Shown here: piece after piece, positions 29,580 through 37,639 of the stretch
Layout of the letters: each line of letters begins with the position of its first letter
How positions within the stretch are numbered: the first letter of the stretch is position 1
Source of the DNA: Methylovulum psychrotolerans
GTDB taxonomy: Bacteria; Pseudomonadota; Gammaproteobacteria; Methylococcales; Methylomonadaceae
NCBI RefSeq assembly: GCF_002923755.1
Contig: NZ_PGFZ01000007.1
Location: 45,694-109,693, forward strand
Length of the DNA: 64,000 nucleotides
Reading direction: 5' to 3'
Translations under genes and position numbers: made by a program
Notes under the pieces: generated by a model
The model's database searches: none
Told to the model about the DNA's origin: nothing
Seen by the model: only the letters and a program-made list of their open reading frames with translations

Positions 29580-30671
29580 TTATAGGCAAGGCAATTGGCG
29601 CAAAAGGGCGCGTTGTTGATATTGTAACTGTTCGTACACCATTTGTGCGGTTTTCTGGCGCACAAGTAGGCTGCAAATGGGCTGTCCGGTATGGCAGATA
29701 GTCCCCGCAGGCGGTAAATCCGCGCAGTTTTGTGGCCAAGCTAGCGTGTCTGGGATATAAACTGTTTCTTTTGCGTAAATAATCTGGTAGGCACACGCTT
29801 CAGTTCCGGCCTTGTCTTGATGATAAATTGTCGGCAGGTGGCCTGCACAAGCGTGGCGGTGCAGGCTGAGCAAGTCGCTGCCATAAAGCTGCATACTGGC
29901 CGAGGGGCGCGGGTTGATTTCCAGTACCCATAATGCCGTGCCGTCTTGGATAAAGTCCAGCGAATTGAGGCCTTTGAGGCCGAGTATCGGCACCAATTGG
30001 CTTAACCACGCAGTTATTAAGGCTTTATGCCGTGCGCTTAATGCCGTGCAGTTAATGAGTCCGGCAAACAAAAAACCGTCCGAGCCGGCCGCCGTTGTCC
30101 ATTGCCGATGAAAGCCCAGCACTTGCAGGTGCTGCCCGTCGGCGAGAAATAATACCGAGTGGGGTAGTCCGGTTTGGTATTTTTGCCAATAGTTCTCTGC
30201 TAAGGGTTCCGCTTGCCAATGCCGTATGCCTAGCCCGCCTTGGCCGCATAAAGGTTTGCTTAACCAGCCGCCATCAGGGGCGGGCGGGGTAAATACGCTG
30301 TCCGGGTAAGGGATTTGTAAGCTGTCCAGTACCGCAAAAAAGGCTTGTTTGTTAACGGTATTAACGAAAACAGCCGGGGTATTGCCTATTAAGTGTAGCC
30401 GTTGGCTTAGATAAGACAAACTTTCTGGAAAAGATTCAAAGCCGCTGCCATAAATCAGGTCGAGGAGCGGATACTCGGCGAGTAAAGGCTCTAGGGCAGG
30501 GAGCAGGTCGTTTAGGCTTAGGGAGGCGACTTGCCGCCACGCGGTGGCATAGCGGCGGGTGTCGGTGTCGGCAAACAGATCGATGACGACCGCCTGAATA
30601 CCTGCTTGGTAGGCGATTTGTGCCAGCATCCGTGCGGATGTGGCAATAATGAGCAGGTAAGGGGAGGGCAT
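29580..30671 (-). CDS. ATP-grasp protein linked to H4MPT genes (orf17-like)
   Basis: A 363-residue protein with an ATP-grasp architecture. It has an N-terminal Rossmann-like part (LLIIATSARMLAQIAYQAG), a central lysine-containing nucleotide segment (GGWLSKPLCGQGGLGIRHW), and a C-terminal metal/ATP region LNSLDFIQDGTALWVLEINPRPSASMQLY. In Methylobacterium and other methylotrophs an ATP-grasp gene called orf17 belongs to the H4MPT gene cluster beside mch and fae and is needed for formaldehyde oxidation. Here the gene directly precedes mch, matching that context. A carboxylate-amine ligation step in cofactor assembly is the inferred job; the exact substrate is not shown by the sequence. Confidence 0.8.
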   Translation of the reverse strand: MPSPYLLIIATSARMLAQIAYQAGIQAVVIDLFADTDTRRYATAWRQVASLSLNDLLPALEPLLAEYPLLDLIYGSGFESFPESLSYLSQRLHLIGNTPAVFVNTVNKQAFFAVLDSLQIPYPDSVFTPPAPDGGWLSKPLCGQGGLGIRHWQAEPLAENYWQKYQTGLPHSVLFLADGQHLQVLGFHRQWTTAAGSDGFLFAGLINCTALSARHKALITAWLSQLVPILGLKGLNSLDFIQDGTALWVLEINPRPSASMQLYGSDLLSLHRHACAGHLPTIYHQDKAGTEACAYQIIYAKETVYIPDTLAWPQNCADLPPAGTICHTGQPICSLLVRQKTAQMVYEQLQYQQRALLRQLPCL

Positions 30672-30750
30672 GTGCTAGGGAATCTGAGGTGTCAATTAGG
30701 AACCTGCATAAAATAACGTCGGCAAATCTTATCGTAAGGTGGTTTGTTAT

Positions 30751-30802
30751 TTGGAGCGCGGGCATCTTGCCCGCAAGGGCGGGCAAGATGCCCGCGCTCC
30801 AA
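30751..30802. repeat. 24-bp perfect inverted repeat (REP-like)
   Basis: The arms at 30751-30774 and 30779-30802 are exact complements with a 4-base AAGG loop. The core GCGGGCATCTTGCCCGC type of sequence is familiar from dispersed palindromic repeats in many bacterial genomes. There is only this copy in the window. Confidence 0.75.
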
Positions 30803-31000
30803 GATCCCTACGCTTTAGCGTTGCCTGGGTTATTGCCTATCTATTTCTTAAGGCACTTGGGCGGCTAAGGCGGCAAATAGGGCGTTGTGGCTAAGTATTG
30901 TCCACGAAAACATCTTTAAATAGTGATATTAATTTGGCTTGCGGCAATTTGCCGCAATGGCGGTGGTGTCCGGTTCGGAGAAAATACCTGACTACGGCGT

Positions 31001-31027
31001 TTGCCAAGAATCCGCCCATGCTATACT
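31001..31027 (+). promoter_or_regulatory. Extended -10 promoter of the flavin reductase gene
   Basis: TTGCCA (31001-31006), a 15-base spacer, and TATACT (31022-31027) preceded by TGC, giving an extended -10 element that tolerates the short spacer. It ends 56 bases before the gene start. Confidence 0.5.
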
Positions 31028-31083
31028 GACACCCTCTGCAATACTAGGCAGAAGCTTCTAAAATTAATAACTGGAAAAGATAA

Positions 31084-31569
31084 ATGACTGTTAGCGTTGA
31101 TGATTTCAAAAAAGCGTTGCAACTGTGGGGCAGCGGTGTTTCGGTAGTGACGACCTGCTCGGAAAAGTTCGGTAATCAAGGCATGACGGTCACGGCCTTT
31201 ACCAGCGTGTCGGTCAGTCCGCCGCAAATTTTGGTGTGTTTGAACGCCTTGGCAGATACGGGCGAAGGCATTGGCGAAAGTGGGCGGTTTGCCGTTAATA
31301 TTTTGACTGACGCGCAACAGGAGATGTCCAATCAGTTCGCAGGCGGCAGTAGCCAAGCGCAACGGTTTGCCAACACGCCTTGGCAATTGGGTGGGAGCGG
31401 TGTGCCGGTGCTGACTGAAAGCTTGATGTCGTTGGAATGCACGGTGGTTGAGAAAGTCCGTGCGGGTACGCATTGGATTGTGGTCGGTGAGGTGCAATAC
31501 AGCCATTGCCGCGAAGGTGCGCCTTTGCTGTATTACTGTGGCGCTTATCGGCAGTTGGCGGACAGTTAG
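31084..31569 (+). CDS. Flavin reductase family protein
   Basis: A 161-residue protein of the FMN-binding split-barrel flavin reductase group (HpaC/NtaB type), which supply reduced flavin to monooxygenases or reduce flavin with NAD(P)H. Recognisable segments are LWGSGVSVVTTC, GMTVTAFTSVSVSPPQILVCLN, GRFAVNILTDAQQEMSNQFAG, and HWIVVGEVQYSHC. No partner monooxygenase is adjacent; the neighbours are unrelated exported proteins, so the physiological acceptor is unknown. GGAAAAG upstream serves as ribosome site. Confidence 0.87.
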   Translation: MTVSVDDFKKALQLWGSGVSVVTTCSEKFGNQGMTVTAFTSVSVSPPQILVCLNALADTGEGIGESGRFAVNILTDAQQEMSNQFAGGSSQAQRFANTPWQLGGSGVPVLTESLMSLECTVVEKVRAGTHWIVVGEVQYSHCREGAPLLYYCGAYRQLADS

Positions 31570-31575
31570 GTGTTC

Positions 31576-31600
31576 CGCCTTAGGCCGATTGTCTAAGGCG
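31576..31600. terminator. Hairpin after the flavin reductase gene
   Basis: CGCCTTAG, a 9-base loop, and CTAAGGCG, beginning 6 bases after the stop. A second hairpin follows (CGGATGTT at 31613-31620 with AACATCCG at 31635-31642). Both lie between convergent genes and lack a T-tract. Confidence 0.5.
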
Positions 31601-31657
31601 TGCACAATTGGGCGGATGTTGCCGGGGCCGGGCTAACATCCGTCCGTTGCCTGGGGC

Positions 31658-32137
31658 TTAGAAATGGATAAAGATCAGAGAGGCTTTGCAGGTAAGGTCA
31701 AAATATTTGCTGCTGTTGACAACGCCGATGTAAGGGCCGCCGATAAAGGGCGTGGCAATGGTGGTGATGGCCAATTGGCTGGTGAATTTGGCTTCGCTGA
31801 CGACCTCGCCTAGGGAGTTTACGCCTAAGTTAATGGTCGGGATGATGAAGGAAGCTTTTTTAATTTCGACATCAGGCATGAATTTGATCGTGGTTGAGGT
31901 GACGGTGCCGAGGGTGGTGGCTTTGCTTTCGATGCCCTTGCCATCAGCGGTGTATTTTTTGTTGCCGAAGGCGAAGTTGAGTTGGCTGCTGCCGATACCG
32001 TAGGATTTGTCATAAAAACTTACGGAAATATTGTCGCCTTTGCATTCATAATAATTGGGCGTATCCGCTTGGGCTTGTGCGCCGCTTAATGCCAATAATA
32101 GGGTTGCCATAGTGGCTGACAGGGTTTTTACAGACAT
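31658..32137 (-). CDS. Hypothetical exported protein
   Basis: A 159-residue protein with a clear signal peptide (TMATLLLALSGAQAQA). The mature part begins DTPNYYECKGDNISVSFYDKS and is rich in beta-strand patterns with two cysteines (early ECKG and late LTCKA) that could form a disulfide. I do not recognise the family. It is probably periplasmic or secreted. It lies alone on the minus strand, with a 15-bp perfect hairpin 34-67 bases upstream of its start and two hairpins beyond its stop. Confidence 0.7.
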   Translation of the reverse strand: MSVKTLSATMATLLLALSGAQAQADTPNYYECKGDNISVSFYDKSYGIGSSQLNFAFGNKKYTADGKGIESKATTLGTVTSTTIKFMPDVEIKKASFIIPTINLGVNSLGEVVSEAKFTSQLAITTIATPFIGGPYIGVVNSSKYFDLTCKASLIFIHF

Positions 32138-32170
32138 GGTAGGTTCCTCAAAATGATGGGTTAGGGAGTA

Positions 32171-32204
32171 TCTGCCGTTAGCCGACAGCTCGGCTAACGG
32201 CAGA
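32171..32204. repeat. 15-bp perfect hairpin
   Basis: TCTGCCGTTAGCCGA, loop CAGC, and the exact complement. On the minus strand it lies about 90 bases after the HEAT-like gene and just upstream of the exported-protein gene. It may separate the two transcripts. Confidence 0.55.
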
Positions 32205-32292
32205 TGCGCTTAAGATACGCTAAGGATGGTGAATGCAATGTTAACTACGAGAAATGGTGGATAAGCCGTTTACTGCTAAGTGTTTGGCCGAT

Positions 32293-33435
32293 TTATTTTA
32301 GCTTCGCGCCGTGTTGGATAACGGGGTTGGTTGCTGCTATGTTGTCGCGGTATTTATCGGCGGCGTGTTGGATTGGTGCGCCGACTTCCGGGTTTTTGAA
32401 GGCGTTTTCAGGGGTGGCGGCGAATTGCTTTAAAGAATCTTCGTCATTTATTTGGGGTACCCAAGCCGCAAGGTTTTGGCTGCTTTCGATAGGGGCATCT
32501 TTAGCATAATCGATAAGTATTTGGGTGGCGTTAGGCGAGTTTATGCTGGCTAAACCGCGGCCACTGGCATCAAAAGCGGCGCTGCCTATGGGCTCTTGCT
32601 CCAGGCCTTTGGCTAATGCGGCGGCGGCGGCGGGGTTGCGTATTTGTGGGATGGCGCTGAAAGCCCCTTCTTGTTTGGCGCGGCGGGTCGCTTCGCTGTC
32701 TTGGCTGGTGTTGGTTGTGGAAACGGTCTGTAATAATTGCGCTACCCCTTTGGGTGCGCCGATGCTGGCGATGGCTTTTGCCAAGGCCGCTAAAAATTCC
32801 ACGTCGTTGCGCATGGGATTATCCCATGCCGCTTCTAAGGTCGGTGACAGCTCTTCATGAAATTGCCCGCCCCAACGGTTATCGCCAATGCGGGCGATGC
32901 TTTGCAGCACTAAAACCGATAACGACGGGTCGAGTTCCAAATCGGCAAAATCCAGTAATTGGTTTAGGGCTTCCGGGGTGGCGGTGTCAGTCAGTAAATC
33001 GAGCAGGATCGCTTTGTTTGCCAACGGTTCGTTCGGGTGCAAAACATGAGTGCTGATGCGTAAGTATACGTCGGGGTCGGGCTGTTGGCGTAGGCTTTCA
33101 GCCAGTTGCGCGGCTAAGATCGGGGCTTGTTGGCGTTCTTGTCGGGACAGGGCTGTTTCCAGTTGTTGCCAGTCGTTTAACGCTGTGGGGTTATTGGCGG
33201 GCGGCAAACTGATGTGCAGTTCGGTGCTGGGCGCTTGATCTACGGCACTTTGCCTTAGGTGGCTTGCGTGTTTGTGTCGGGGTGGGTGGCCGCTTTGGGT
33301 CTTGTCGGCTGTCGCGCGGTTGGCTCCGAATTGACTGATGGCTTGGTAGGCTTGCCTGCTGCCTAAGCTGACCATCAGGGTGAGGATTAAGCAGGCAATA
33401 AGAGGCAAAGGGCGGACTGTCACTTCGCCAGCCAC
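32293..33435 (-). CDS. Membrane-anchored protein with HEAT-like helical repeats
   Basis: A 380-residue protein. One membrane helix near residues 8-24 (LPLIACLILTLMVSLGS) is followed by a charged linker and then about 270 residues of paired helices such as DLLTDTATPEALNQLLDFADL and LVLQSIARIGDNRWG, the pattern of HEAT/armadillo-type repeats used for protein contacts. No enzyme motif is seen. The ATG at 33435 overlaps the upstream gene by 16 bases; a GTG at 33423 would give the common 4-base GTGA overlap. Either way it is translationally coupled to that gene, so the two products probably act together in the periplasm. Confidence 0.7.
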   Translation of the reverse strand: MAGEVTVRPLPLIACLILTLMVSLGSRQAYQAISQFGANRATADKTQSGHPPRHKHASHLRQSAVDQAPSTELHISLPPANNPTALNDWQQLETALSRQERQQAPILAAQLAESLRQQPDPDVYLRISTHVLHPNEPLANKAILLDLLTDTATPEALNQLLDFADLELDPSLSVLVLQSIARIGDNRWGGQFHEELSPTLEAAWDNPMRNDVEFLAALAKAIASIGAPKGVAQLLQTVSTTNTSQDSEATRRAKQEGAFSAIPQIRNPAAAAALAKGLEQEPIGSAAFDASGRGLASINSPNATQILIDYAKDAPIESSQNLAAWVPQINDEDSLKQFAATPENAFKNPEVGAPIQHAADKYRDNIAATNPVIQHGAKLK

Positions 33436-34343
33436 CAGGATTGGGTCAGTTGTGCCAGTCCAGAGCTGAGCAGGGCATCTTGTTCGGGTGCCGCCGTTAG
33501 GCTGAGGGTGGCGGCGCGGCGGGTGCGCGGGTGCATTAGGGTTGGCCGGCTGGCGTTGCTGTCCTGTTGCGCTTGCAAGGCCAGTAAGCCGATGACATGC
33601 TTGCGTTGTTCGCTGCCTGTTTGTAAAAACGCTTCGGCGGCAAGAATGCCTTGTGCTTGCCCGACTAAGGCTAAGCGGACATTCGGGTGGCGGTCGGTTA
33701 TGCCCAGCACCGCCGCGCGTACTTCATGACCTAGGCGGGTATAAGCCACGCGCTTGTCAGGCTTGGCGACCACCAAGGTGGCCGGACCGTCAGATTGGCT
33801 GGCGGTGGCGGCCAACAGATCGTAATAGCCGAAAGCGATGCGGTAGCAGTAGACGTGGTTGTCGGGGTCGGAAGAATCGTCACCTAAGACGACGCCGCCG
33901 TAGATAATCGGGCAAAGGTTATTAAAACGCTGTTTGGCAAATTCATTCCAAACGGTATGCCGCTCGTTTTCGCCATGCAACAATAAGAGCGCTTTGGCGG
34001 GTTTGGCCGAGGCGGCGGATTTGATGAAGCGTACCCCGATATGATGGTTATCGGTGGCTTTTAGGGTGCATAACGGCCCTTGGGTAGCGGCGCAATCGCC
34101 CGTCCAAGCTTGGAGGCGGTAGCCTTTATCAGGTATGGCGAACAGGCTGGTTAGGGTGTCGCTAGGGGCTTCGATAAGGCAACCGGAGGCACAGTCTACG
34201 CTGGTAGGCAGGGCGGCGATATGCCCGCCGACCCCATCCTCGACGTATAGGCTTAAGGTGGCGGCGGTGGCGGGTAAGCTGAAAGCCCAAAGCCATAGCC
34301 ATACCAGCTGTTGCAGAAGGGATTTTTTCATCTGTTTGCTCAT
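33420..34343 (-). CDS. Exported protein with InlB-type repeat and hydrolase-like fold
   Basis: A 307-residue protein from the ATG at 34343 (another ATG is at 34331; a longer frame to 34412 is unlikely). The signal peptide is LVWLWLWAFSLPATAA. The next 85 residues (GGHIAALPTSVDCASGCLIE, RLQAWTGDC) resemble the short bacterial beta-repeat seen after signal peptides in many surface proteins. The remainder (ALLLLHGENERHTVWNEF, then NVRLALVGQAQGILAAEAFL) looks like an alpha/beta-hydrolase in which the nucleophile-elbow serine is replaced (GQAQG). It may therefore be a non-catalytic member. It overlaps the HEAT-like gene, forming a two-gene unit divergent from the two-component system. Confidence 0.65.
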   Translation of the reverse strand: MSKQMKKSLLQQLVWLWLWAFSLPATAATLSLYVEDGVGGHIAALPTSVDCASGCLIEAPSDTLTSLFAIPDKGYRLQAWTGDCAATQGPLCTLKATDNHHIGVRFIKSAASAKPAKALLLLHGENERHTVWNEFAKQRFNNLCPIIYGGVVLGDDSSDPDNHVYCYRIAFGYYDLLAATASQSDGPATLVVAKPDKRVAYTRLGHEVRAAVLGITDRHPNVRLALVGQAQGILAAEAFLQTGSEQRKHVIGLLALQAQQDSNASRPTLMHPRTRRAATLSLTAAPEQDALLSSGLAQLTQSWWLAK

Positions 34344-34553
34344 AGAGAAGTAGTGGGATAAAAATCGGGTGACGTTTAAACGTTGTGGGTTTTTCTCCAT
34401 AATACCGGACAATAGCCGCTTGTGCGAGGCGCTTTTTTTGTTAACAAACCGTTCACAATTAAGCTGTTAGAATCGGCTATTTTGGGGTTATGCTGGGCTT
34501 TTGCCGATTCTTGGTGCGGCAGGGCTTTCTGAGTAGATGAGGAATGGGCGATT

Positions 34554-35219
34554 ATGCGTATTTTGATTATTGAAGATGAAACCGACATCCGCAGCCAAAT
34601 CCGGCGGCAGCTTGAAAAAGAGGGCTATCGCATTGATGAAACGGGCGATGGCTTGGAAGGGCTGTATTTTGCCCAAGAATATCCGGTGGATGCCGCGATT
34701 ATTGATTTGGGTCTGCCGCGCTTGTCGGGATTGGACATTATCAAACGCTTGCGCGGGCAAGGCAGTACCTTACCCGTGTTGGTGTTGACGGCGCGGGGGC
34801 GTTGGCAAGAACGGGTCGAGGGTTTGGAGGCGGGGGCGGATGATTATCTGGCGAAGCCGTTTCAAATGGAAGAGCTGTCCGCCCGTTTGAAGGCGCTACT
34901 GCGTCGGGTGGTGGGTGCGCCGCAATCGCTGTTGGATTGCGGCTATTTGGTATTGAACTTGGCAACCCAACGGGTAACGATGGATGGGCAGTTGATTGAA
35001 TTGACGGGTTTTGAGTATCGGATGCTGGAATATTTGGCGCAACAACAGGGTAAAATCGTTTCTAAAGACGACTTGGTCGATTATCTTTATCCCCACGACA
35101 CTGACCCCGAAAGTAATGTGCTGACGGTATTGGTCGGGCGTTTGCGGCGTAAACTCGACCCCGACGGCCTGCGTAATCCGATTGAAACCCTGCGCGGGCG
35201 CGGTTATCGCTTAGTGTAG
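34554..35219 (+). CDS. OmpR/PhoP-family response regulator
   Basis: A 221-residue regulator. The receiver domain begins RILIIEDETDIRSQIRRQLE, has the phospho-aspartate in AAIIDLGLPRLSGLDIIKRL, the switch threonine in VLTARGRWQERVEGL, and the lysine in DDYLAKPF. The C-terminal winged-helix DNA-binding domain contains ELTGFEYRMLEYLAQQQGKIVS and ends VGRLRRKLDPDG...LRGRGYRLV. It is followed after 4 bases by a sensor kinase and resembles PhoP/PmrA-type regulators of envelope stress or cation response. The target genes are not indicated. It diverges from the exported-protein pair 210 bases away, which could be a target. Confidence 0.93.
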   Translation: MRILIIEDETDIRSQIRRQLEKEGYRIDETGDGLEGLYFAQEYPVDAAIIDLGLPRLSGLDIIKRLRGQGSTLPVLVLTARGRWQERVEGLEAGADDYLAKPFQMEELSARLKALLRRVVGAPQSLLDCGYLVLNLATQRVTMDGQLIELTGFEYRMLEYLAQQQGKIVSKDDLVDYLYPHDTDPESNVLTVLVGRLRRKLDPDGLRNPIETLRGRGYRLV

Positions 35220-35223
35220 GCCC

Positions 35224-36570
35224 GTGTTCGGCATGATGAATTCCCTGTATTTCCGGCTTAATCTGACCGCCATTGTGGTGTTGGTGATATTTTTAGGTGT
35301 CACAGGAGCGGTGTTAGACCGTGCTTTTAGTGAAACGGCCCGTTTGGCGTTGCGTGGGCAGATGCTGGGGCAGCTCTATCAATTGCTGGCCGCCGCTGTG
35401 GTGGATGAGGCAGGCCAACTGATTATGCCTTTACCGACCCATTTGCCTTATAGCCAATTGGCTTTACCGGATTCGGGCTTGGCGGCGTTTGTCAGTAACC
35501 AAAGCGGCGATAAGGTGTTGTGGCGGTCGCCGTCTATTTTGGCAAGGCCGTTGCCTAGCGTGTTGCCGTTACAGATCGGTGAGCAGCGGTGGCAGGATAT
35601 AGAGCAGGACGGCAAAACGTATTGTCTGTTAGGGTTTGGCTTTCAGCGCACCCTGAAAACCGGCTTGGCGGTGTTCAATTTTTATTTGCGGGACGAACTT
35701 GCGCCTGTGCAGGAACAAATCATCCAGTATCGGCAACGCTTATGGGGTGGTTTGGCGTTGACGGCACTATTATTGTTGGCTTCGCAAATCTGGCTGTTGC
35801 ACTGGGGCTTAAAGCCCTTGCGGCGGGTCAGGTCGGAACTGAATGCGATTGAAGCGGGCGAATGCCAACAGCTTAACGGCACCTATCCTAGGGAGGTCGG
35901 GCAATTGACTGACCGTATCAATAGCCTGTTAGCCGCTGAGCGGGCGCGTCAGACCCGCTACCGCAACGCTTTAGCAGATTTGGCGCATAGCCTGAAAACG
36001 CCGCTGGCGGTATTGTTGGGGGCGATTGACCAACCGGAGACTTTGCCGGAATCGGTCACGGAACAAAGCACCCGGATGATGCGGATTGTCGAACGGCAAT
36101 TGCAACGTGCAGGTACGGCCAACCATTCCGCCACCGCTCCCGCCATTGCCGTGCCGCCAGTTGCCGATAGACTGACGGCTTCCTTATGTAAGGTATACCG
36201 CGATAAACAGATTAGTGTCCATAACCGGATGGATGCGTCGGTACGTTTTCGTTGCGACGAGGCTGATTTGATCGAAATGCTCGGCAATCTGCTCGATAAT
36301 GCCTTTAAATGGTGCCATTCGCGGGTCGAAATTCAGGGTTACAAAGACCATCAGCACCTGTTGATCGGTATTCATGATGATGGGCCGGGTATTCATCCCC
36401 AGCTGATTGCCCATATCCTCCAACGCGGGGGGAGGGCGGATGAGTCTATCCCAGGCCACGGCTTGGGCTTAAGTGTGGTGGCGGAAATCGTCACAGCTTA
36501 CCAAGGTACGTTGCGGGTTGAGGCGAGCGGTTTGGGCGGGGCGGCGGTGATTATGGAGTTTTTGTTGTAA
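35224..36570 (+). CDS. PhoQ-like sensor histidine kinase
   Basis: A 448-residue membrane kinase. Two membrane helices (about residues 12-32 and 172-194) flank a periplasmic sensing domain of about 140 residues. A HAMP-like linker leads to the phospho-acceptor histidine in ALADLAHSLKTPLAVLLGA. The ATPase boxes are MLGNLLDNAFKWC (N box), IHDDGPGIHP (G1) and GHGLGLSVVAEIV (G2). The start is GTG at 35224; ATGs at 35233 and 35236 are possible. It forms an operon with the response regulator. The signal is unknown. Confidence 0.9.
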   Translation: MFGMMNSLYFRLNLTAIVVLVIFLGVTGAVLDRAFSETARLALRGQMLGQLYQLLAAAVVDEAGQLIMPLPTHLPYSQLALPDSGLAAFVSNQSGDKVLWRSPSILARPLPSVLPLQIGEQRWQDIEQDGKTYCLLGFGFQRTLKTGLAVFNFYLRDELAPVQEQIIQYRQRLWGGLALTALLLLASQIWLLHWGLKPLRRVRSELNAIEAGECQQLNGTYPREVGQLTDRINSLLAAERARQTRYRNALADLAHSLKTPLAVLLGAIDQPETLPESVTEQSTRMMRIVERQLQRAGTANHSATAPAIAVPPVADRLTASLCKVYRDKQISVHNRMDASVRFRCDEADLIEMLGNLLDNAFKWCHSRVEIQGYKDHQHLLIGIHDDGPGIHPQLIAHILQRGGRADESIPGHGLGLSVVAEIVTAYQGTLRVEASGLGGAAVIMEFLL

Positions 36571-36594
36571 GGGCAATCATTTTGTGGTTGCCCT
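36570..36594. terminator. Hairpin between convergent kinase and aguB genes
   Basis: AGGGCAATCA and TGGTTGCCCT (one T-G pair) with a 5-base loop, overlapping the last base of the kinase stop codon. A weakly T-rich stretch follows. Confidence 0.45.
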
Positions 36595-36613
36595 CATTCT
36601 TTGTCGTTAGGGC

Positions 36614-37498
36614 TTAATCAATAAACCGTTTGGTTATATCCGCGTAAGCATCAATACGGCGGTCGCGCAGGAACGGCCAGATTTGTCTGACGCGCTCTGT
36701 CCTGGCGCTGTCCAGTGTCCAGGTCAAAAGGGTGTCGTCGGTGGCGGTGGCGCGGCTGAGGATTTCCCCTTGCGGGCCGGCGATGAAGCTGTTGCCCCAG
36801 AATTGGATGCCCTTGTCGGAATCGGGGGCTTTTTCAAAACCGATGCGGTTGCAGGCGATGACGGGCAGGCCGTTGGCGACGGCGTGGCCGCGTTGGACGG
36901 TGACCCACGCTTCTAATTGCCGTTGCTGTTCGGCTTCGGTGTCTTCCATATCCCAGCCGATGGCGGTGGGGTAGATCAGCAGTTCCGCACCCGCTAAGGC
37001 CATGAGCCGCGCCGCTTCGGGATACCATTGGTCCCAGCAGATTAACACGCCCAATTTGCCGATGGAGGTTTGGATGGGAGTGAAGCCTAAATCGCCGGGG
37101 GTGAAGAAATATTTTTCGTAAAAGCCCGGGTCGTCGGGGATGTGCATTTTCCGGTATTTGCCGGCGATGCTGCCGTCTTTGTCGAACACGACGGCGGTGT
37201 TGTGGTAGAGGCCGGGGGCGCGTTTTTCAAAAATAGTTGAGACAATGACCACGCCCGCTTGTTTGGCGGCATCCGCTAAGATGGCTGTGGTGGGGCCAGG
37301 AATGGCTTGGGCGAGGTCAAAATGGTTATAATCTTCGTTTTGGCAAAAATACGGCCCCAGATGCAGTTCCGGCAGGATGACCAGATCGGCTTTGTTGGCT
37401 GCTGCTGCGTGGATTTGGGCGATGGAATAGTCCAGATTGGTCTGGCGGTCTGCGTTGCAGGGCTGTTGCACTGCGCTAACGGTTAAGGATGCTTTCAT
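36614..37498 (-). CDS. aguB: N-carbamoylputrescine amidase
   Basis: A 294-residue nitrilase-superfamily amidohydrolase that converts N-carbamoylputrescine to putrescine, CO2 and ammonia in the agmatine route of polyamine synthesis. The Glu-Lys-Cys triad is visible: LVILPELHLGPYF (Glu), YRKMHIPDDPGFYEKYFF (Lys) and GVLICWDQWYPEAARLMAL (Cys). The match to the AguB subgroup is good across the length. The usual partner, agmatine deiminase (aguA), is not in this window, so the gene stands alone here. It diverges from the glycosyltransferase genes. Confidence 0.92.
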   Translation of the reverse strand: MKASLTVSAVQQPCNADRQTNLDYSIAQIHAAAANKADLVILPELHLGPYFCQNEDYNHFDLAQAIPGPTTAILADAAKQAGVVIVSTIFEKRAPGLYHNTAVVFDKDGSIAGKYRKMHIPDDPGFYEKYFFTPGDLGFTPIQTSIGKLGVLICWDQWYPEAARLMALAGAELLIYPTAIGWDMEDTEAEQQRQLEAWVTVQRGHAVANGLPVIACNRIGFEKAPDSDKGIQFWGNSFIAGPQGEILSRATATDDTLLTWTLDSARTERVRQIWPFLRDRRIDAYADITKRFID

Positions 37499-37639
37499 GG
37501 TCGCGGTTAAGCTATTGGGTAGTTTTTAATCGGTATAGTTTATAACGATTTGCCCAAAAATTTGAGAAGTGGCACACATTATTCGACGGGAAAGCATTAA
37601 TGCAATAACATAGCCATTATCGGAAAACGGCCTGCTATT

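Larger units (their letters stand above)
30672..31083. other. 412-base divergent intergenic region
   Basis: It lies between the divergently transcribed ATP-grasp gene and flavin reductase gene. It holds a 24-bp palindrome (30751-30802), a second near-perfect palindrome TTGCGGCAAtTTGCCGCAA (30939-30957) and a promoter (31001-31027). No gene is seen. Confidence 0.6.

Noticed and set aside
31021..31605. 194-codon minus-strand frame over the flavin reductase gene
   Set aside because: It covers a well-supported gene on the other strand and is histidine/arginine-rich, as antisense frames here tend to be.
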